NCBI GenBank assembly: GCA_946887045.1
Contig: CAMPKC010000077.1
Location: 1-15,248 of the forward strand
Direction: 5' to 3'
Length of the DNA: 15,248 nucleotides
From: an uncultured Sphingobacteriaceae bacterium
GTDB taxonomy: Bacteria; Bacteroidota; Bacteroidia; Sphingobacteriales; Sphingobacteriaceae
Shown here: piece by piece, positions 7,305 through 13,773 of the stretch
How positions within the stretch are numbered: position 1 is the stretch's first letter
How the letters are laid out: the number at the start of each line of letters is the position of its first letter
Notes under the pieces: generated by a model
Told to the model about the DNA's origin: nothing
The model's input: only the letters and a program-made list of their open reading frames with translations
The model's database searches: none
Translations under genes and position numbers: made by a program

Positions 7305-8465
7305 ATGGCTACAGCTATAACCGATTACAGGAAATCCTATCCTGTTAAATTGAACTTTTACGAGGAGTATATGCACAAGCTTTTCAATAAAGCGGATATA
7401 CAAATTAATGGTTCGCGCCCATGGGACATACAGGTTCATGATTCATCGCTTTATGCAAACCTCTTTAAAAAGGGATCTCTGGCTTTCGGCGAATCGTATA
7501 TGGACGGCTTGTGGGATTGTGAAAAACTCGATGAGCTTACCTTTAGAATTATTAGAGCTAACCTTGACAGGGAAGTCTCAAGGGATTTTCGTGCAATTTT
7601 ATATTTTCTTAAATCGAAGTTTTTAAATCAACAATCGGTGAATAAAGTTCAGGAGGTAGCAAAGAAGCATTACGATGTAGGGAACGACCTTTTTGCCGCC
7701 ATGCTCGATAAAAGAATGATGTATTCATGTGCTTATTGGGATAATGCTGAAACACTCGATCAGGCCCAGGAAAATAAACTTGAACTGATTTGTCAGAAAC
7801 TTAAGCTTTTGCCCGGACAGAGGGTGCTGGATATTGGCTGCGGGTGGGGTGGTTTTGCTCAATATGCTGCAGAGAAATACAAAGTAGATGTAGTAGGAAT
7901 TACAATCTCAAAACAACAGCTTCAATTGGCGAAAGAGCGTTGTGCTAATCTTCCGGTTGAGATACGTTTACAGGACTATAGGAGCCTGAATGAAAAGTTC
8001 GACAGAATTGTTTCTATAGGTATGTTCGAGCATGTAGGATATAAAAATTACGTTGATTACATGCAAACAGTCAGAAATGCTCTTAAAGATGACGGCTTAT
8101 TTCTTTTACATACCATCGGTGGAAACGTTTCATTAACCACTATAGATCCATGGATCAATACTTATATTTTCCCGAATGCAATGATGCCTTCTGTCGCCCA
8201 AATCGGAAAGTCAATTGAAAATAAATTTATCCTTGAAGACTGGCATAGCCTGGGCAGCAATTACGACTTAACTTTAATGGCATGGATGGACAGATTTAAA
8301 CATGCATGGTCGCAGATAAGGGAAAAATACGATGAACGTTTTTATAGAATGTGGATTTATTACCTGTCTACTTGTGCAGCATCTTTCAGAGCAAAAAGAA
8401 ATAACTTGTGGCAAATCGTTTTATCGCCGCCAACAAACCTAAATGCCTATGTTTCTGTAAGGTAG
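7305..8465 (+). CDS. cfa: Cyclopropane-fatty-acyl-phospholipid synthase
   Basis: This 386-residue SAM-dependent enzyme transfers a methylene group to the double bond of unsaturated acyl chains in membrane phospholipids, forming cyclopropane rings that toughen the membrane under acid, heat or stationary-phase stress. The SAM motif is VLDIGCGWGGF (174-184). Residues known in the E. coli enzyme for bicarbonate binding are all present with a constant offset of +3: C142 (YSCAYW), E242 (EHVGY), H269 (LLHT), Y320 (NYDLT) and C357 (STCAASFR). The length equals the family norm (about 380). The start is the first ATG after an A-rich leader; no strong Shine-Dalgarno site is seen. A dyad plus -7 box upstream suggests shared control with the DUF892 and BON genes. 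It is convergent with DUF892-B, 21 bases apart. Confidence 0.95.
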   Translation: MATAITDYRKSYPVKLNFYEEYMHKLFNKADIQINGSRPWDIQVHDSSLYANLFKKGSLAFGESYMDGLWDCEKLDELTFRIIRANLDREVSRDFRAILYFLKSKFLNQQSVNKVQEVAKKHYDVGNDLFAAMLDKRMMYSCAYWDNAETLDQAQENKLELICQKLKLLPGQRVLDIGCGWGGFAQYAAEKYKVDVVGITISKQQLQLAKERCANLPVEIRLQDYRSLNEKFDRIVSIGMFEHVGYKNYVDYMQTVRNALKDDGLFLLHTIGGNVSLTTIDPWINTYIFPNAMMPSVAQIGKSIENKFILEDWHSLGSNYDLTLMAWMDRFKHAWSQIREKYDERFYRMWIYYLSTCAASFRAKRNNLWQIVLSPPTNLNAYVSVR

Positions 8466-8486
8466 CTTTTTCAATTTTGCCACTGG

Positions 8487-9011
8487 CTATTTAAGATAGA
8501 TATTAGGGTCTTTTGCTTTGATATTGATGTCATGCTCTGCCAATTGCGATAAGCGGTCGTCGATATGCTTTTCATTAATATCAATCGAATAAAAAACGTC
8601 CGTTCCCATTCCCATGTTCATTATTTTAGCAAAGGCTGCTGCTGTACCGTAAATACTTATTTTGAAATGATTTATTGCCTGTACGCCTGCCAGTAGAGCG
8701 GCATCTCTAACGTCCATATCCTGGCAAGTAAACATCGTTTGCTCAACCTCTTTAATATACGCATCCATTACACGGCTACCGACATTCAGCGGAGTGATTT
8801 CCTCTTCCTTCAACATGGCTTCCATCTTTTGTACATGCTGTTGAACAAACTCCAGGTATTTCTCCAGCACAGCTTTTAACTTGGAAGAATTGGCCTTATT
8901 GATCCAATCGGGTAAAACCGCTTTCAGTTGGTTTTCTGCGTTTATACACTCGCTGATATCATAAATAAGCAACTGACCAAGGTTGCTGATTGTTGAATTA
9001 TTTACTTCCAT
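8487..9011 (-). CDS. DUF892 (YciE/YciF-type) ferritin-like protein, copy B
   Basis: A 174-residue helical-bundle protein. Conserved polar residues are E26 (NAENQL), H59 (VQQHVQ), D103 and H115 (RDAALLAGVQAINHFKISIYG), and E147/H149 in NEKHIDDRLSQLAEH. It is clearly paralogous to copy C at 13774: VQQHV, CVQAINHFKIS-like helix 3, YGTAAAFA and INEKHIDDRLSQLAEH are shared almost unchanged. Copy A is a more distant relative. The family is ferritin-like and stress-associated (E. coli YciE/YciF), probably cytosolic; enzymatic activity is unknown. The gene is monocistronic and convergent with cfa. Its promoter shows the dyad TGTCAG-N8-CTGACA and a perfect TAnnTTTG box, the same spacing as for copy C, so the two copies probably share a regulator. 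Confidence 0.88.
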   Translation of the reverse strand: MEVNNSTISNLGQLLIYDISECINAENQLKAVLPDWINKANSSKLKAVLEKYLEFVQQHVQKMEAMLKEEEITPLNVGSRVMDAYIKEVEQTMFTCQDMDVRDAALLAGVQAINHFKISIYGTAAAFAKIMNMGMGTDVFYSIDINEKHIDDRLSQLAEHDINIKAKDPNIYLK

Positions 9012-9039
9012 GACGGTTGTTTTTTTCTTTGTTCTAATT

Positions 9040-9097
9040 CAAATTTATCCTTTGAACAGGAGTGTTCAACTGATCTGTGTCAGCACGATGGCTGACA
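9040..9097 (-). promoter_or_regulatory. DUF892-B promoter: dyad TGTCAG-N8-CTGACA plus TAnnTTTG
   Basis: TGTCAG at 9078-9083 and CTGACA at 9092-9097 form an inverted repeat whose flanking bases (C/G) also pair. On the minus strand 30 nt (9077-9048) separate it from a perfect -7 box TAAATTTG (9047-9040), followed by 28 nt to the start codon. A GTTG lies 19 nt before the box (9070-9067), a plausible -33 element. The dyad would centre near -54 if transcription begins a few bases past the box. Confidence 0.65.
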
Positions 9098-9239
9098 GTT
9101 CTCAAGAATGATGAAGTTCCAGCTAAAAGGCCTCTAAGTTGTGTAATCGTGCTTTTTAAAGTCTTTTAATAAAAAAAAAGGTTTTTTCACCGATGAAACT
9201 GGAACATTAATTGTTCGGCTTTAAGTTAATCACTGGCTT

Positions 9240-9413
9240 ATGGCAAAGACGAAAAAAATGAATGAGCAATTGCCTGAGAAGTATCCTGAGAATACGCCAA
9301 TTGCTGATCCTGAAGATCCATTTGTACCCGAAGGCGATCCTGAGATAATTCCCTTCGAAGATCCTTTTGAAACACCGCCTTATACGCCACCTGTCCCCGG
9401 CGAGGGGCCCTGA
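9240..9413 (+). CDS. Small proline- and acid-rich protein, 57 aa
   Basis: An open frame with start MAKTKKMNEQLPEKYPE and a run rich in Asp, Glu, Pro and Phe/Tyr, including EDPFVPEGDPEI, FEDPFETPPYTPP and a GEGP end. Short, disordered, proline/acid-rich proteins ending in PGEGP-like text seem familiar from Sphingobacteriaceae, but I cannot name a family or function. Support is compositional: 57 codons without a stop, a self-similar EDPF repeat and a basic N-terminus. No good Shine-Dalgarno site or TAnnTTTG box is seen, and the dyad at 9078-9097 is farther (centre ~152 nt) than at the other genes. If this frame is not a gene, 9012-9477 would be an empty stretch of about 460 bases. Confidence 0.55.
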   Translation: MAKTKKMNEQLPEKYPENTPIADPEDPFVPEGDPEIIPFEDPFETPPYTPPVPGEGP

Positions 9414-9442
9414 TAAGGTGTGCTGCGGGAGGTTAGGATTTA

Positions 9443-9472
9443 TTTTTATGCCGGCCTAAACCGGCATAAAAA
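9443..9472. repeat. Perfect 12-bp inverted repeat between convergent genes
   Basis: TTTTTATGCCGG (9443-9454) and CCGGCATAAAAA (9461-9472) flank the loop CCTAAA. It lies between the 3' ends of the small Pro-rich gene and the BON gene. On both strands the T-run comes before the stem and the A-run after it, opposite to a normal intrinsic terminator, so it may instead stabilise RNA 3' ends or be a protein site. Confidence 0.6.
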
Positions 9473-9477
9473 TCTTG

Positions 9478-10149
9478 CTAAAGAATGAACTCTGCCTCTT
9501 CTTCAACTTCCAGCTTATTTTCTACTCTGAAGATACCGGGAGCTGACCAGATAGCGTCTTCAGCATCTTCTTTTTCTGCGAAGGAGCGTACTTTTCCTTT
9601 CAGTATAGCTTTGTTCCCCTCAACTTCAACCTGTATTTTATTTGCATCAATACTGGCGCTTCTATGAAAAGCAGCGCTTATTTTTTGTTTTAAGTTTTCG
9701 GGCGCGTTTTTTTGTTTTAAAGTAAGGTTGTTAATAACGCTGCGCACACCGATAAGATTGACCACTGCGTTTTTGGCTGATTCTCGTTGATATCCCCAAT
9801 CAACTTCTCCTTCCAGAGTTATAACTCCATCTTCTACTTTTACTTTAATACTTTGTTCATTAATAGAGGTATGCCATTTAATTGCATTTACGGCGGCCTC
9901 TGCAATTTCTGTATCCGACCTTTTATAACTGGGTGAAACTCCTACCTGAATATCTTCAGCAATTGCCTTAACCCCCATTACTTTCTTGGCTTGTTTTTCG
10001 GCCTCTAACTTTTTCAGATAACTGTCTACATTACCTGAAAGCGTCACCACGCCGTTTTTAACAGAAACGCCAATCTCTGAAGCGTTTAAAAGCGGATCCC
10101 ATTTTAACTGATCGAGTACATCCTGCTGGATTTGTGCGTCATTTTTCAT
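9478..10149 (-). CDS. Triple BON-domain protein (OsmY-like)
   Basis: Three BON domains fill the 223 residues: about 4-70, 79-145 and 152-217. Each has the helix-strand pattern with a VxxGVVTLSG-type core: KNGVVTLSGNVDS, EDGVITLEGEVDW and EGNKAILKGKVRS; the third has lost the central glycine pattern. BON domains bind phospholipid surfaces. E. coli OsmY, with two, is a periplasmic, osmotically and stationary-phase-induced protein. Here no signal peptide is present (MKNDAQIQQDVLDQLKWDP), so the protein is probably cytosolic or at the inner face of the membrane; this is inferred. The C-terminus EVEEEAEFIL is strongly acidic. It is divergent from the USP gene. The promoter carries TCAG-N8-CTGA and a TATCTTTA box. 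Confidence 0.9.
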   Translation of the reverse strand: MKNDAQIQQDVLDQLKWDPLLNASEIGVSVKNGVVTLSGNVDSYLKKLEAEKQAKKVMGVKAIAEDIQVGVSPSYKRSDTEIAEAAVNAIKWHTSINEQSIKVKVEDGVITLEGEVDWGYQRESAKNAVVNLIGVRSVINNLTLKQKNAPENLKQKISAAFHRSASIDANKIQVEVEGNKAILKGKVRSFAEKEDAEDAIWSAPGIFRVENKLEVEEEAEFIL

Positions 10150-10176
10150 AATAATAGTCTGTTTTTTTTGATTTTT

Positions 10177-10233
10177 TAAAGATAGCTCCCTCCTTTTTTT
10201 TTGCTTTGATAATAATCAGTTATCTTTCTGATA
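10177..10233 (-). promoter_or_regulatory. BON gene promoter: dyad TCAG-N8-CTGA plus TATCTTTA box
   Basis: ATCAG (10215-10219) and CTGAT (10228-10232) form the dyad. On the minus strand, counting the same two extra bases as elsewhere, 29 nt separate it from TATCTTTA (10184-10177), one mismatch from TAnnTTTG, and 27 nt more lead to the BON start codon. No -33 TTG is seen; the purine run AGGAGGG upstream of the box is not a Shine-Dalgarno site for this gene. The site lies in the divergent gap shared with the USP gene and could act on both. Confidence 0.55.
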
Positions 10234-10339
10234 TTCATGTGATTAGTCAGGGTATTTATCATCTTACTTAGAGATGCCAATCAGTCTTTTTGTGGCCGTT
10301 TTCTTTCAATTTTATTTTCACATGAAACTCTGGTTTGTT

Positions 10340-11128
10340 ATGAAAAAAATTCTTGTACCAATCGATTTTTCCCCGGCTTCCCGTAGGGCCAGTGAATATG
10401 CCGCTACCTTGGCTAAACAACTGTCTGCCGAAATCCGGCTTTTATATGTGTTTCATGAAACCTCTGCTGTTATTGAGGGGCCCGTCGACAGCGATACTGT
10501 TGGTGCGGATTTAATGGACGAGAATGAAATTCTAGTAAAAAAGGAGATCAACTTTTTAAGGGAAAACTATGCCGTGGAAATAAGCGGATATGCCAGAATA
10601 GGTTTTAAAACGGCTAAGATACGAGATATGGCGGATGAGATGGAGGCTGATCTGATTGTTATGGGTGCCGGTGAAACCACATTAAGTACAATCAGAAAGG
10701 TTAACATACCGGTGCTAATAATTCCTGAAGAAGCATCTCTTTCACCTGTTAAACATATTGTGTTCGCTGCTGATTTTAATGAAATTTCTAATATTTCTTG
10801 TTTTGATCCTTTGCTTATATTGATGGACAAACTAGATGCGATGTTACAGGTTTTGCATATTAAAAGATACATGAAAGAGACAGATTTCGAAGATCCAGGA
10901 AAGGAACAACTTCGCAGCGTTTTCTCAAAGGTAACTTTCTGGTATGAGGAAATAGAGGCCGACAGTGTTGAAGAGGGGATTCAGGATTTTACCGCAAGCC
11001 ATCCTGCCGAATTGTTGGTTATGCTTGCCCGCACGCACAATGTATTTGAACGGGCTTTTGGCAGCGTTCATACCAGTTCAATGATTTATAAAACTAAATT
11101 ACCATTGCTGGTTTTGCAGGATAAATAA
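10340..11128 (+). CDS. Tandem-domain universal stress protein
   Basis: I take the start at ATG 10340, because MKKILVPIDFSPASRRASEYAATLA is the standard UspA opening; upstream in-frame ATGs at 10274 and 10322 would add 22 or 6 atypical residues. The 262-residue product has two UspA-like domains, ~1-132 and ~136-262. Domain 1 has D9 in the first strand, but the nucleotide loop is cut down: IVMGAGETTLSTIRKVNIPVLIIP lacks the normal GxxGx9G(S/T). Domain 2 keeps a longer loop (MLARTHNVFERAFGSVHTSS...KLPLLVLQ), with glycines partly replaced. ATP binding is therefore uncertain. Universal stress proteins accumulate in starvation and other stress and act in the cytosol. It is divergent from the BON gene and convergent with the membrane-protein gene 16 bases downstream. 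Confidence 0.87.
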   Translation: MKKILVPIDFSPASRRASEYAATLAKQLSAEIRLLYVFHETSAVIEGPVDSDTVGADLMDENEILVKKEINFLRENYAVEISGYARIGFKTAKIRDMADEMEADLIVMGAGETTLSTIRKVNIPVLIIPEEASLSPVKHIVFAADFNEISNISCFDPLLILMDKLDAMLQVLHIKRYMKETDFEDPGKEQLRSVFSKVTFWYEEIEADSVEEGIQDFTASHPAELLVMLARTHNVFERAFGSVHTSSMIYKTKLPLLVLQDK

Positions 11129-11144
11129 GTCAGACAGATAATCT

Positions 11145-11528
11145 TTAAAGCATTCTGCTCTTTTCAAGCCGTACTGCGAAATATAGAATACCCGTGCCGG
11201 TAAGAAGATAGAGCAGATGCAGCCAATGAATAGTATTAATCATAATCATTTGGATAATTATCCATCCGCTTATTAATAAACCGGCGACAACAGACCACTT
11301 ATACCTTGAGCGATATCGCTGTGCGTTGCAGAATCCTGCAAACAAATTCACTAATCCCACACCTACCAGAAGTATTCCCGGTATCAGAAAATTTTTAAAT
11401 GGAGTTTCTCGTAATATATCAGGCGGCAAATTTAACAGAGTACCCGGTGGATCGCTTATCATCAGTAAACCCGATACAATGCTCGTAAGAGCAACGAACA
11501 TGAGTAAGATAAATAAGGCAGACCTCAT
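11145..11528 (-). CDS. Small four-helix integral membrane protein, unknown function
   Basis: The 127 residues contain four hydrophobic segments, near 4-23, 47-67, 78-97 and 101-119, joined by short loops. The first loop (MISDPPGTLLNLPPDILRETPF) is on the opposite side from the basic loop QRYRSRYKW between helices 2 and 3, which suggests both ends lie in the cytoplasm. I do not recognise a named family. Its ATG overlaps the TGA of the PEBP-like gene (ATGA, 11528-11525), so translation is probably coupled and it is the last gene of the erythromycin-esterase-like operon. Confidence 0.75.
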   Translation of the reverse strand: MRSALFILLMFVALTSIVSGLLMISDPPGTLLNLPPDILRETPFKNFLIPGILLVGVGLVNLFAGFCNAQRYRSRYKWSVVAGLLISGWIIIQMIMINTIHWLHLLYLLTGTGILYFAVRLEKSRML

Positions 11529-12199
11529 TTAACTTTTTTATAAGTTCCAATCAGCTCGCCGAAACCTATAATATGTCCGCTCATTGCCTTCTCCAGATCG
11601 GTTTTCCTTGTAGTCGGACCCAAGTTCAGCAATTCATCTAATGCATATACTTTAAAAAAGTACCGGTGAGTGCCTGATGGGGGGCAGGGGCCGCCATAAT
11701 TTCTTTTTTCAAAATCGTTAACCCCTTCCACGCCATGTATAACATTTTCTTTTATATGATGCGTCAATGGAATATTCCATACAAGCCAGTGCACCCAGGT
11801 TGCAATTGGTGCGTCAGGGTCGTCAACAATTAGGGCCAGGCACTTGGCTTCATCCGGAATGTTTTCGATTTCCAGTGGTGGGCTTAAGTTTTTGCCGTCG
11901 CATGTGTATTTTGACGGAATGGATTGATTGTGTTCAAAGGCGGGGCTGGTAATTTTAAGCTCTTTGTAATGTACAGAGTAATACGCAGATTCACTGAGGT
12001 CTGATTGATCGGGCCAGTCATTCTGATTCTCCCCAGATGAAGTAAACGAGTCAACGCCTTCTATAAAATCAGGGTCTTCGTGCTGGATGATTGGTTCATC
12101 TGTACTTATTGGCATCTTAGTATCCGAATTGTTTTTCGGTGTCAGTGTGCTGTTTTTTGCGGCCTTTCTCATAGTCTTTATTGATTTTTTATTCTCCAA
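11525..12199 (-). CDS. PEBP/YbhB-family protein (Raf-kinase-inhibitor-like) with N-terminal extension
   Basis: Residues ~77-224 are a complete PEBP domain: ITSPAF, YTCDGKNLSPPLEI, the ligand motif DDPDAP (126-131), WVHWLVWNIP, the second motif YGGPCPPSGTHRYFFKVYALD (168-188), and IGFGELIGTY at the end. Bacterial members (YbhB/YbcL) bind phosphate-bearing or small anionic ligands; their cellular role is poorly known. Residues 1-75 are an unusual extension: a basic start (MENKKSIKTMRKAAK), then a polar, acidic, low-complexity tail with no signal peptide or membrane segment, so the usual ~150-180-residue family length is exceeded. The start overlaps the end of the erythromycin-esterase-like gene by 11 bases, and its stop overlaps the next start. 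If the true start were internal, the extension would shrink, but no better-placed ATG is obvious. Confidence 0.88.
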   Translation of the reverse strand: MENKKSIKTMRKAAKNSTLTPKNNSDTKMPISTDEPIIQHEDPDFIEGVDSFTSSGENQNDWPDQSDLSESAYYSVHYKELKITSPAFEHNQSIPSKYTCDGKNLSPPLEIENIPDEAKCLALIVDDPDAPIATWVHWLVWNIPLTHHIKENVIHGVEGVNDFEKRNYGGPCPPSGTHRYFFKVYALDELLNLGPTTRKTDLEKAMSGHIIGFGELIGTYKKVK

Positions 12200-13523
12200 A
12201 CGGATATGTTTCCGGCATTTGGTGGCCGTCGGGTTTTAAATGCAGAGGATGCAGGGCGTTGGTTTCATCCAGATAAATAAATGCGTCGTAACGCAGTGGC
12301 AATATGCTGGGTACATAATTGCCATATTCATGTTTAGGGTCGTAAACCACACCTATTGCTCTGTGACCCAAATGATTTTCCATTAAAATATCATGATCAG
12401 CGAAATCCTCCATAATCAATAATTTGTTTACGGTGCCTGCGGTATGTAATAAATATTCCCAGCTTCCTTTTTTCGCTTCGGGTACTTCCATTTTTTGCAT
12501 GGGTGCTCCCCAGCTTTTTCCCGCAGTAACAAATCCTTTATACGATCCGAATCCTACCAGCACTACGCCTTTATCAGCATGTTGAATTCTTGCCAGTTCC
12601 CCGATATTAAACATCCCGTCCTGAACCATATCCGTTGCCCGGGCATCACCTATGTGCGTATTATGTTCCCATACAATTGCCTTCGAATTTTCTCCGTGAA
12701 ATGCCAGCAAACGGTTTAAAGTATCGGCCATATGTCTGTCACGTACGTTCCAGCTATGGGGTCCGCCCTGCACCATCGCCCTGTAATATTTTTCGGCATG
12801 TACTGCTACCAGGGCGTTTTGTTCGGTACTAAACACGTTCTCATAGTCAGAGTCGTACTTAGGCGATTTTTGCTGAATTTCTTTTAACAACTTAACCACT
12901 TCATTTTGACATAGCTCAGGTACCAGCATCGAGGCCCTTGCATATGCCCTGCCTTCATCGTTACGGTAAGGCTCAAAACAACGAAAAGCTTCCTCGGCAA
13001 TTTGCAAAGCTGCTGGATCGGTATTCTTTAGATACTGCATAATACTTTCCATGCTTTCCCACAGGCTGTATACATCCAGACCATAAAATCCTGCTTTCTT
13101 GTTTGAAGGCAGATCCAAGTTGTGTCTTTGCATCCATTCAGCCAGTGCTGCTACTTCCCAGTTAGCCCACATCCATGTTGGCCAGCGGTTAAACTGGTGC
13201 AATATTTTCAGGGCTGTTCTGTGCTCCGGGTCGTATCCTTTAACAAACCGGTTTAACCGATAGCAATCGGGCCAATCCCCTTCAACAGCAATAAAGTTGA
13301 ATCCTTTTTCTTCTATCAGCTTTCGTGAAATATGAGTGCGCCATGTATAATATTCGTTCGTCCCGTGACTGGCTTCACCTAACATCACTATTCTGGAATC
13401 TCCTATCCGGTCAAATAAGGGCCGCAAATCAGCCCTGCTGTTAAGCGGATAGCTCCATTGTTTAATGGCGCTGATAGCTGCGGTTTCATCTACCGATACT
13501 TCCTGCGTAAAATAACGTCTCAT
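12189..13523 (-). CDS. Erythromycin esterase-like protein (COG2312 type)
   Basis: The 444 residues span a full erythromycin-esterase fold. Key residues are LGEASHG (48-54; E50 and H53 correspond to the catalytic pair of Ere enzymes), AVEGDWPDCYRLNRFV with E81, RDRHMADT (261-268) and WEHNTHIGDAR (285-295) with H287 and H290. Ere enzymes hydrolyse the macrolactone ring, but chromosomal homologs like this one are common in environmental bacteria and have not been shown to confer macrolide resistance; the natural substrate is unknown. It heads a minus-strand operon with the PEBP-like and membrane proteins. Homologs elsewhere are found next to, or fused with, phosphoribosyltransferase and dienelactone-hydrolase-like proteins, both encoded divergently here from 14303 on. 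No clear Shine-Dalgarno site or -7 box is seen. Confidence 0.9.
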   Translation of the reverse strand: MRRYFTQEVSVDETAAISAIKQWSYPLNSRADLRPLFDRIGDSRIVMLGEASHGTNEYYTWRTHISRKLIEEKGFNFIAVEGDWPDCYRLNRFVKGYDPEHRTALKILHQFNRWPTWMWANWEVAALAEWMQRHNLDLPSNKKAGFYGLDVYSLWESMESIMQYLKNTDPAALQIAEEAFRCFEPYRNDEGRAYARASMLVPELCQNEVVKLLKEIQQKSPKYDSDYENVFSTEQNALVAVHAEKYYRAMVQGGPHSWNVRDRHMADTLNRLLAFHGENSKAIVWEHNTHIGDARATDMVQDGMFNIGELARIQHADKGVVLVGFGSYKGFVTAGKSWGAPMQKMEVPEAKKGSWEYLLHTAGTVNKLLIMEDFADHDILMENHLGHRAIGVVYDPKHEYGNYVPSILPLRYDAFIYLDETNALHPLHLKPDGHQMPETYPFGE

Positions 13524-13682
13524 AGTATTGACTCTGTGTTCACCGGAGATTCATTTGCCTGCTTAATTTCTCTCTTTAAACCGCAAATTATGCAAGGGCT
13601 TTTCCTTGTAAAGAGTTCTTTTGGGCAATTTGTTTTTCCTGCGTTGTTTATTCAAAACAACCTCATTTTATGGTTCTTATGC

Positions 13683-13748
13683 ATGATAATTGTCAGATCG
13701 TAGTCTGACAATTATCATCGGGATAGAATTGAAAGCGGACTAGATTTG
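13683..13748 (+). promoter_or_regulatory. DUF892-C promoter: 15-bp-arm dyad (TGTCAG-N8-CTGACA core) plus TAGATTTG
   Basis: ATGATAATTGTCAGA (13683-13697) and its exact complement (13704-13718) flank TCGTAG. The inner core TGTCAG-N8-CTGACA (13691-13710) is the same as upstream of DUF892-B. From the core end, 30 nt lead to a perfect -7 box TAGATTTG (13741-13748) and 25 more to the ATG. AAGGA, 8 nt before the ATG, is a likely ribosome site. No -33 TTG is present, as expected if an activator bound at the dyad recruits polymerase. The hairpin lacks a T-run, so it is not a terminator. Confidence 0.65.
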
Positions 13749-13773
13749 AACTAATAAAAAAAGGAAAAAAGCT

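Noticed and set aside
10274..10339. N-terminal extension of the universal stress protein from ATG 10274
   Set aside because: The UspA fold begins at MKKILVPIDFS, and the extra residues are hydrophobic and unlike the family; ATG 10340 is preferred.
12189..13523. Macrolide resistance gene
   Set aside because: The sequence shows the COG2312 family, but chromosomal homologs with this neighbourhood are not known to confer resistance; no resistance claim is made.
13458..13703. 81-codon plus-strand frame overlapping the start of the erythromycin-esterase-like gene
   Set aside because: It overlaps the coding start of a certain gene, runs through the promoter dyad and has no family-like features.
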